Part shown: one piece after another, positions 1 to 3,849 of the stretch | Position numbering within the stretch: position 1 is the stretch's first letter | Layout: each line of letters opens with the position of its first letter | Assembly (NCBI GenBank): GCA_027017025.1 | Contig: JALURH010000080.1 | Coordinates: 1 to 5,011 of the forward strand | Reading direction: 5' to 3' | DNA from: Thermofilaceae archaeon | GTDB taxonomy: Archaea > Thermoproteota > Thermoprotei > Thermofilales > Thermofilaceae | DNA length: 5,011 bases | Notes under the pieces: model-generated | Told to the model about the DNA's origin: nothing | The model's input: the letters and a program-made list of their open reading frames with translations, nothing else | Databases searched by the model: none | Position numbers and translations under genes: made by a program

Positions 1-130
1 CCTTATCACTGAACTCAACTACACCCCTATAGCGGTTGCCCGTGCTTTCGGGATTTTAGAGATTTGGGGGATCCCGTGCCGCCCCAGCAGCAACTTCAAA
101 GTATCTCATAGTCTATAGTGGCTCCCATTA
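1..130. other. GC-rich left-edge region without recognisable gene
   Basis: I recognise no gene here. One plus-strand frame is open from position 2 to a TAG at 116-118, so it could be the last 38 codons of a gene beginning outside the window. It uses CGT/CGC for Arg and AGC for Ser, unlike the AGG-rich genes to the right, which argues against it. The stretch holds an inverted repeat, CGGGAT (49-54) with ATCCCG (71-76), and a direct repeat CCCGTGC (39-45 and 73-79), so a folded RNA is possible but unproven. Confidence 0.3.
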
Positions 131-152
131 ATGCTGGTTCTCATAATCTACA

Positions 153-488
153 ATGAAAAGCTATGGGGCTGGAATCGTGGCGATAAACGAAGAGGAAAAG
201 ATGCCACAGGAGGAACCTGTAGAGGATCCCGCTACAATAATTCTCGTTTTGCTGGAAAACTGTATGGGTACATAACCGTTCTGGCTCTCTGCTACATTTA
301 TAACTTCTGTTATGTATGTAGTGGAGAGCCTTCCTGTCTCAGGTTTCTTCGACGGGCTCCCTATATCTATCTTGGAGCTCCACTCCTTCGGGCTTCTCAC
401 CCCTCTCCACTCATTCCACATCCTAAGCGGAGCTTACCCAACTTATCTAAGATTAAACACCTTCCCTTATAAAACTTTAACATTGTAA
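153..488 (+). pseudogene. Possible decayed small ORF with one in-frame stop (doubtful)
   Basis: An ATG at 153 opens a 40-codon frame beginning MKSYGAGIVAINEEEK and ending at TAA (273-275). The same frame then continues open for 70 more codons to a TAA at 486-488. The first 40 codons have a purine-rich, G-first character (GAA, GAG, GGG, GTG, GAT) typical of archaeal coding DNA, and contain an acidic Pro-rich stretch (PQEEPVEDP). The continuation is C/T-rich and far less coding-like. I recognise no family. There is no convincing Shine-Dalgarno sequence, and a stop lies just upstream (144-146). It may be a 40-aa peptide, a gene remnant or chance; it conflicts with a minus-strand candidate overlapping it. 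Confidence 0.2.
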
Positions 489-666
489 AAATTATCACAT
501 ATGTTACTAATACAACATTATACGTTCCAGCCCTAGTCTCATCCGCAAGAACAACAACATCAAATTCGTAAACCTTTTTCACACCCCTTCCATAACATAC
601 CACACAACCTCTAATAAGCAACACAAAACACGTATTAATATCCTCTATAAAGCTATAAAAGTTCAA
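397..666 (-). CDS. Possible small hypothetical protein downstream of vapC (doubtful)
   Basis: An 89-codon minus-strand frame starts at a TTG (666-664), 30 nt after the vapC stop and in the same frame as the vapC 3' part. I do not recognise the product. Codons are fairly coding-like (runs of GTT, GAT, GAG, GGA, AGG). A hydrophobic stretch around residues 49-63 (YNVVLVTYVIIFTML) could be a membrane segment. Against it: a TTG start, no visible Shine-Dalgarno sequence, no ATG near the N-terminus, and no family signature. If real, it would be the third gene of the vapBC transcript; if not, 489-696 is empty AT-rich spacer. Confidence 0.2.
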   Translation of the reverse strand: MNFYSFIEDINTCFVLLIRGCVVCYGRGVKKVYEFDVVVLADETRAGTYNVVLVTYVIIFTMLKFYKGRCLILDKLGKLRLGCGMSGEG

Positions 667-696
667 ATAAGCTAGAGGACATAACTTTTTCTCTAC

Positions 697-1118
697 TTAG
701 TAAAACGATATATATCTCCTTAGCGCCGACAGTATCTGGCTCCTCTTCGACACTACACCTATTATTTCTCTGTCCGTTGTAAGCGGCTTCGCCTCTCTAA
801 CAATACATTGTGCCGATATAAGCGAGTCAAAGTAATCTAAACTGTAATTGGCGACAAGATATGTAGCGACAGCCATATCTAGCGGCGTTATAGGCTCTAT
901 CTTATCAGCATCAATCAACTTATGCAGTATAAGCCACGTCTTCCTCCTCTCTTTAATCCTAATTCCACGAGTCTTCATCAACAAATCAAATTCTATAAGT
1001 GAGGCCTGTGAGACAACCCTATCACTCCCTAGATTTTCGAGATATATTATGGCATCCTATGTAGAGGATCTGTAGGCCTAAAATAGGCTATAAGGTAGGC
1101 TGTGTCAATGATCTCCAT
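697..1118 (-). pseudogene. vapC: VapC-family PIN-domain RNase toxin, frameshifted
   Basis: VapC toxins are Mg2+-dependent PIN-domain ribonucleases that cleave tRNA, rRNA or mRNA and are held inactive by their VapB partner. The ATG at 1118 overlaps the end of vapB by 14 nt, and a GGAG motif (1132-1129) lies 10 nt upstream. Translation begins MEIIDTAYLIAYFRPTDPLH, a typical PIN start (catalytic Asp at residue 5), then hits TAA after MP. Shifting frame at the CATAGGATGCC segment (about 1058-1051) restores a full PIN domain to the stop at 697. The restored protein has Glu in ASLIEFD (about residue 43), Asp in DYFDSLISAQC and Asp in LTTDREI, so all four expected acidic residues are present over about 140 aa, normal family length. 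One missing base (for example GGG reduced to GG) explains the break. It is either a recent inactivation, a sequencing error or, less likely, programmed frameshifting. Confidence 0.85.
1056..1058 (-). other. Site of one-base deletion in vapC
   Basis: Upstream of this point the vapC frame reads ...DPLHR; downstream the frame reads DAIIYLENLG... Joining them needs one extra base between AG and GAT on the minus strand, most simply a third G in the GG run at 1057-1056. No slippery heptamer or strong downstream hairpin is evident, so a programmed shift is not favoured. Confidence 0.75.
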
Positions 1119-1359
1119 GGCCTACAATCTCCGATAATAGTTTAGAAGCTTCATGGCTTTCCTCTCTCCAATCTTTAAACTTATCCTCGAATTCCTTTAC
1201 AACACTATCATATAACTTACTTAGAATAATAACTTCTATAACATTATCTTCTCTAACTCTAAGCAAGACCCTACGCCTACCTTCAATACCCAATTTCCGC
1301 CTCACTTCTACCGGCAGAACTATTCTCCCCCGCTCATCTAATGTAACCATATACTCCAT
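1105..1359 (-). CDS. vapB: VapB-type antitoxin with AbrB/SpoVT (swapped-hairpin) domain
   Basis: This 84-aa protein has an N-terminal AbrB-type DNA-binding domain (about residues 1-48: MVTLDERGRIVLPVEVRRKL followed by a G-x-R strand-turn and VIEVIIL). An acidic/basic helical tail follows (about 49-80: YDSVVKEFEDKFKDWREE), the usual toxin-binding arm. Family members dimerise, bind and occlude the PIN active site of VapC, and bind a palindromic operator to repress their own operon. The gene overlaps vapC by 14 nt, typical of translationally coupled toxin-antitoxin pairs. The ATG at 1359 is preceded by a weak GAGTGAGGG-like Shine-Dalgarno; the Met at residue 4 is an alternative start. The antitoxin frame is intact although the toxin is broken, so it could still act as a free DNA-binding protein. 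Confidence 0.85.
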   Translation of the reverse strand: MEYMVTLDERGRIVLPVEVRRKLGIEGRRRVLLRVREDNVIEVIILSKLYDSVVKEFEDKFKDWREESHEASKLLSEIVGHGDH

Positions 1360-1381
1360 AAAACCGTTCCCTCACTCCGTA

Positions 1382-1537
1382 TTATTTTGATACAGAGTAG
1401 GTCATTACGGCTGGCTTCGCTCCTAGCCCGACTGCGGGAGCAGGGGGGTTGCTGAACACTATACGCAATTGCTGAGTCCCCACTCCCCTCATCGAACTAG
1501 GAGTACATCTAAGGCTCATCCCCCTCGCCCTCATCAT
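1382..1537 (-). CDS. Possible 51-aa ORF of unknown function, leaderless candidate (or non-coding GC-rich element)
   Basis: A minus-strand frame runs from ATG (1537; a second ATG follows directly) to TAA (1382-1384), 22 nt before the vapB start. The product is small and basic, with a Pro/Ala/Gly-rich C-terminal half (VFSNPPAPAVGLGAKPAVM). I do not recognise a domain. In its favour, a BRE/TATA element on the minus strand (1570-1557) has its TATA centre about 25 nt before the ATG, exactly the spacing for a leaderless archaeal mRNA; the ORF would then head a vapBC transcript. Against it, the NPPAPAVG-type string resembles short, probably spurious ORFs I recall from translated GC-rich non-coding DNA, and the segment can fold. 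Coding versus RNA is unresolved. Confidence 0.3.
   Translation of the reverse strand: MMRARGMSLRCTPSSMRGVGTQQLRIVFSNPPAPAVGLGAKPAVMTYSVSK
1409..1446. other. GC-rich tandem hairpin potential
   Basis: Two adjacent foldable segments are visible. GGCT (1409-1412) can pair with AGCC (1424-1427) across a 11-nt loop. CTGC (1432-1435) pairs with GCAG (1440-1443) across a GGGA loop, with CCC (1427-1429) and a following G-run able to extend the stem. In an otherwise AT-rich intergenic setting this could be a structured RNA or leader. No tRNA T-arm or complete C/D-box pattern is present. Confidence 0.25.
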
Positions 1538-1556
1538 CAGGGTCGGATTCCGCTAG

Positions 1557-1584
1557 ACTTATATATCTCTAGAAATATATAAGT
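1557..1584. promoter_or_regulatory. Near-perfect 28-bp palindrome made of two outward-facing BRE/TATA elements
   Basis: ACTTATATAT (1557-1566) is the exact inverse of ATATATAAGT (1575-1584), and the centre carries TCTAGA (1568-1573); 26 of 28 positions are symmetric. On the plus strand AGAAAT-ATATAAG (1571-1583) looks like BRE plus TATA for the AbrB gene (ATG 1600). On the minus strand AGAGAT-ATATAAG (1570-1558) does the same for the frame starting at 1537 and possibly vapBC. The dyad symmetry is also what a dimeric AbrB-type repressor would bind, and binding would cover both TATA boxes. Promoter function is inferred from sequence only. Confidence 0.7.
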
Positions 1585-1590
1585 GTTTCT

Positions 1591-1596
1591 AGGGGT
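1591..1596 (+). promoter_or_regulatory. Weak Shine-Dalgarno for the AbrB gene
   Basis: AGGGGT sits 3 nt before the ATG at 1600, unusually close. If transcription instead starts near the ATG, as the TATA at 1575-1583 would predict, this element is not in the mRNA and the gene is leaderless. The left-hand TATA copy (CTTATATAT, 1558-1566) would give a roughly 12-nt leader that includes it. Confidence 0.3.
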
Positions 1597-1599
1597 ATT

Positions 1600-1755
1600 A
1601 TGGAGTTAGTAGGTGTCTATAGGGTACTTCCTAAGATAAGAATGACCATTCCGAAGGAGGTTGCTGAAAGGATGGGGTTAAAAGAAGGTGATAAGCTGGT
1701 GGTCTATTATGACGAGGAGAACAATAGGATGGTGGTTGAGAAGTGGAAGAAATAA
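1600..1755 (+). CDS. Small AbrB/SpoVT-family DNA-binding protein
   Basis: This 51-aa protein is essentially a single swapped-hairpin AbrB domain. VYRVLPKIRMTIPKEVAERM (residues 6-25) gives the first strand-turn-helix, GLKEGDKL the GD-box-like turn, and VVYYDEENNRMVVEKW the closing strands. Such proteins dimerise to form a beta-barrel that binds palindromic DNA. It lacks the C-terminal arm of a VapB antitoxin. The ATG at 1600 is the only sensible start, because the domain begins almost at once and no upstream start is in frame. Its last 13 bp overlap the tnpB-like gene, whose GTG start lies inside the AbrB codons for EKWKK, so the two are probably co-transcribed and translationally coupled. 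The upstream palindrome is a plausible operator. It could autoregulate the cassette or be a leftover antitoxin; I favour a regulator. Confidence 0.85.
   Translation: MELVGVYRVLPKIRMTIPKEVAERMGLKEGDKLVVYYDEENNRMVVEKWKK
1731..1739 (+). promoter_or_regulatory. Ribosome-binding site inside the AbrB gene for tnpB
   Basis: GGTGGTTGA lies 3 nt upstream of the GTG at 1743 (its GGTG core is 8 nt away) and partly matches the archaeal GGAGGTGAT consensus. A TGA in the tnpB frame at 1737-1739 excludes an earlier start, so the GTG is the first usable codon. Confidence 0.45.
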
Positions 1756-2753
1756 AGCCAACAATTAGAGGAAAACTTATAGTTTCCTCATCAGAGGAAA
1801 AAGGATTTCTCCTATACGTTATGAGGAACTTTAAAGATGCAGTAGAGTATGCTCACTCATTAATGAGGAAGGGAGTGAAGGAGAACAAAATTGTTAAGCT
1901 ACTTACATCAAGAATACTGAACAATAAATGGTATTCCTACTCAGCATATAAAAAAGCTAAACTATACAGGAAGCAACCATATCTCAAACTCAAGAAGCCT
2001 CAACTATTTTCAGTGGGAAGTAGTGATGAAAAAGGTAATAGAAATATCAAATTCGATTCAACAGATACCGTCAAGATTAAAATTCCATCAGCATCTGGTA
2101 GGCATAGATGGATAATTGCTAAAGCTGAATTCGGTAGAAAACACATACCTATAATACAAGAGCTAGTGGCCTCTAACATTACATATGGAGCAGGAATCTA
2201 TCTAAAAAATGGAGGTTTTGAAATACACGTAAACATTCCCCTCGAACTCTACACTAAATACATGGGAAAGGAATCGAAAGCCAGAATAGTGGGGCACATA
2301 GCAGGTTTTGACTTTAATCCCGATAGGATATGCATGGTCATAATAGACCAGAAAGGCATCATTAGGGATGTTAAGAATGGGTATTTCTCAGAGACCATCT
2401 CTCATGGTTTTCCAAAAGAGAAAGCTAAAGCTGTTAGGCAAGAAGCAGTCGCTAAGCTAGTGAAATATGCTAGAGAGCATGGAGTAAAATATTATGTTAT
2501 TGAAAAATTATCAAAACCTAAACCAAAGGGAACTAAGACCGCAAAGAGAAAACAAGCAAAGATGACTTTAAGGGATTTTATTCAGCAAATGGAAGTGTTA
2601 GTTCCCAAAGTGGATGGCATTCTAATTAAAGTCAATCCAGCATACTCATCAGTAAGTGCTAAAGCAATTAGTAAAGACCTAGGATTAGATGTCCACACAG
2701 CATCAGCATATATAATAGCCTTAAGAGGGCTTAAAAGACACAAAAAGCCATAA
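1743..2753 (+). CDS. tnpB: TnpB-like RNA-guided nuclease, compact form without zinc ribbon
   Basis: TnpB proteins of IS200/IS605 and IS607 elements are RuvC-type nucleases guided by an omega-RNA from the transposon right end; they are the ancestors of Cas12. This 336-aa protein has an N-terminal region (KPTIRGKLIVSS..., residues 5-17, then an amphipathic helix NFKDAVEYAHSLM) and a split RuvC fold. RuvC-I is HIAGFDFNPDRI (D190), RuvC-II YYVIEKLSKP (E254), and RuvC-III GLDVHTASAYIIALRGL (D316). All three catalytic acids are present, so cleavage is plausible. The Cys4 zinc ribbon usual between RuvC-II and III is absent: VNPAYSSVSAKAISKDLGLD runs directly across, as in a zinc-less archaeal/bacterial subgroup I know. 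It is shorter than the common 370-400 aa. The start is a GTG overlapping the AbrB gene. No TnpA transposase is in the window. Codons are AT-rich (AAA, AGA, ATT, TCA), unlike the genes downstream, suggesting transfer. Confidence 0.88.
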   Translation: MEEIKPTIRGKLIVSSSEEKGFLLYVMRNFKDAVEYAHSLMRKGVKENKIVKLLTSRILNNKWYSYSAYKKAKLYRKQPYLKLKKPQLFSVGSSDEKGNRNIKFDSTDTVKIKIPSASGRHRWIIAKAEFGRKHIPIIQELVASNITYGAGIYLKNGGFEIHVNIPLELYTKYMGKESKARIVGHIAGFDFNPDRICMVIIDQKGIIRDVKNGYFSETISHGFPKEKAKAVRQEAVAKLVKYAREHGVKYYVIEKLSKPKPKGTKTAKRKQAKMTLRDFIQQMEVLVPKVDGILIKVNPAYSSVSAKAISKDLGLDVHTASAYIIALRGLKRHKKP

Positions 2754-2783
2754 TCTGACACAGTTTCATGAAACAGTTTCAAC
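2728..2783 (+). ncRNA. Candidate omega-RNA 3' scaffold / element right end
   Basis: Structure straddles the tnpB stop. GGCTT (2728-2732) can pair with AAGCC (2745-2749) across a 12-nt loop. A perfect 12-bp palindrome GTTTCATGAAAC lies at 2763-2774, and ACAGTTTCA is directly repeated at 2760-2768 and 2773-2781. TnpB guide RNAs typically overlap the end of the gene and finish in hairpins at the transposon end, with the guide taken from flanking DNA. Position and folding fit, but the exact right end and any guide beyond about 2783 are guesses. Confidence 0.35.
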
Positions 2784-3100
2784 ACCCACTAGGATTATGC
2801 TAACCCATCATATATAGATTACACACTAACTATTTCCTATCAGCTATAAAATGAACACAGGGATTATCACAAAGCTCCCCCATTAAGACTCCTCTTAGGG
2901 CTCTACTAAACTCTAGCTAGTATGTACGGCTAATACTATCCGTCTCCTCGTTAGAGCAGGAGCTTAAGAAATAACTTAAAGGACTAGGGGTATGTATCAC
3001 ACTACATTGATTTAGCGATGAGAACAGTGTACTTAGTCTTAGGTTCTGGAGTGTCTACATAAAGCAAGTAGATTTTATTGATTCTTGATGAGTAGAAGCT
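2784..3100. other. Intergenic region without recognisable gene
   Basis: I see no supported coding frame here; stops are frequent in all frames. The sequence is AT-rich with CTAG-containing patches. CTTAAGAAATAACTTAA near 2962-2978 is a short internal repeat of CTTAA with no assigned role. GCGATGA (about 3015-3021) and TTGATGA (3085-3091) resemble C boxes of C/D guide RNAs, but matching D boxes at correct spacing are not visible. Remnants of an insertion's right flank could lie here. Confidence 0.4.
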
Positions 3101-3101
3101 A

Positions 3102-3140
3102 GTTTTATGCGGAGATAGCTATAGAATATAGGTGTGATCC
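3102..3140 (+). promoter_or_regulatory. Promoter and ribosome-binding site of the methyltransferase-elp3 unit
   Basis: GTTTTATG (3102-3109) is a plausible TATA box; a start about 25 nt downstream would give a short leader. GGTGTGATCC (3131-3140) contains GGTG and GTGATC, both matching parts of the archaeal AGGAGGTGATC sequence, just before the ATG at 3142. This looks like the only promoter needed for both genes. Confidence 0.4.
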
Positions 3141-3141
3141 C

Positions 3142-3840
3142 ATGGCTTCTGGGAGGCAGGTGGAGGTTAAGGGTGTTATAGAGGTTTTCGATGAGATAGC
3201 TTGGGTCTACGATAGGGGTAGGGGGGCTTGGTATAGGTCTGTTACGGCACTGCTTAGGGATGTTTCCAGCCCCCTCCTAGAAGATGGAGCGGGTACTGGG
3301 GCTATAGCTTGTTCACTAGCCCTAGATGGTGTGGAGGTTGTAGCTGTGGATTCTGCTCCCTCCATGGTTTCTGTCGCTAGGAGGAGGGCTCTGAGGAAGG
3401 GGGTTTATGCTCTTATGCACCTAGTGGTTGCCCACCTACCCCTACTACCCTTTAGGGATAGGTCATTCGGTAGCGTTACTGCTATAGCTGTGCTCCACCA
3501 CCTATCGTCTCGGGAGAGGAGGGTTGTAGCCCTAAAGGTGATCAAAGGGTTGCTTAGGGAAGGTGGGCTAGCTGTATTGACTGTCTGGTATAGGTATGTA
3601 CCCCGGAACCTCTTTAGGGCTATACTGTCCTTCCTAGGGGGGCTGGAGTGGGGGGACACCCTTGTCCCCTGGAGGCATAGGGGGAGGAGGCTATATAGGT
3701 TCTACCACCTGTATAGCCTAGGGGAGATAGTTGGGGATTTGAGGCGGGCCGGTATCTACGAGTACGAGGTTTCTCTGTGGAGCCCTAGGGGTAAACTATT
3801 TAAGGATAATATTCTGGTAGTGTTTCGGAGAACAAGGTAG
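3142..3840 (+). CDS. Trm9-like SAM-dependent methyltransferase, probable tRNA wobble-uridine carboxymethyl methyltransferase
   Basis: This 232-aa class I (Rossmann) methyltransferase starts with VFDEIAWVYDRGRGAWYRS (residues 15-33), the substrate-side entry of the Trm9/ALKBH8 group. SAM motif I is LLEDGAGTGAIA (45-56), and the acidic end of beta-2 is VVAVDSAPSMV (66-76). LPFRDRSFGSVTAIAVLHHL (102-121) and LLREGGLAVLTVW (137-149) follow. The C-terminal signature WGDTLVPW (170-177) plus RFYHLYSLGEI (186-196) and a closing NILVVF strand match the D-x-L-V-P-W...YHLY/F...GEL pattern I know from Trm9. Trm9 methylates cm5U34 of tRNA to mcm5U34, usually with Trm112 as partner. The next gene, 9 nt away on the same strand, is elp3, which makes the cm5U substrate; this strongly supports the role. 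The ATG at 3142 has a matching ribosome-binding site. A generic small-molecule methyltransferase remains possible. Confidence 0.8.
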   Translation: MASGRQVEVKGVIEVFDEIAWVYDRGRGAWYRSVTALLRDVSSPLLEDGAGTGAIACSLALDGVEVVAVDSAPSMVSVARRRALRKGVYALMHLVVAHLPLLPFRDRSFGSVTAIAVLHHLSSRERRVVALKVIKGLLREGGLAVLTVWYRYVPRNLFRAILSFLGGLEWGDTLVPWRHRGRRLYRFYHLYSLGEIVGDLRRAGIYEYEVSLWSPRGKLFKDNILVVFRRTR

Positions 3841-3844
3841 ATTT

Positions 3845-3849
3845 GAGGA
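3845..3849 (+). promoter_or_regulatory. Shine-Dalgarno that bears on the elp3 start
   Basis: GAGGA abuts the ATG at 3850 (zero spacing) but is 6 nt before the GTG at 3856. Normal archaeal spacing favours the GTG, giving a protein two residues shorter. Confidence 0.45.

Noticed and set aside
39..58. Terminator-like CCCG/CGGG hairpin followed by ATTTT
   Set aside because: Only 4 bp of stem and a short T-run; archaeal terminators are mainly T-runs, and no gene clearly ends here.
161..421. 86-codon minus-strand frame
   Set aside because: Ser-rich, featureless, antisense to the better coding-like frame starting at 153; no start context.
131..472. 113-codon plus-strand frame beginning MLVLIIYNEKLWGW
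   Set aside because: The translation is Cys/Arg/Tyr-rich with no domain and looks like an out-of-frame reading; the neighbouring frame at 153 has better coding character.
848..1075. Plus-strand frame of 75 codons
   Set aside because: Antisense to the vapC PIN domain, which is clearly the real gene.
2582..2785. Minus-strand frame of 67 codons
   Set aside because: Antisense to the RuvC-III end of tnpB; no family signature.
3015..3110. Possible C/D-box guide RNA (GCGATGA and TTGATGA motifs)
   Set aside because: The two C-like boxes are too far apart and no CTGA D boxes sit at the required spacing.
3405..3659. Minus-strand frame of 84 codons
   Set aside because: Antisense to the methyltransferase core.
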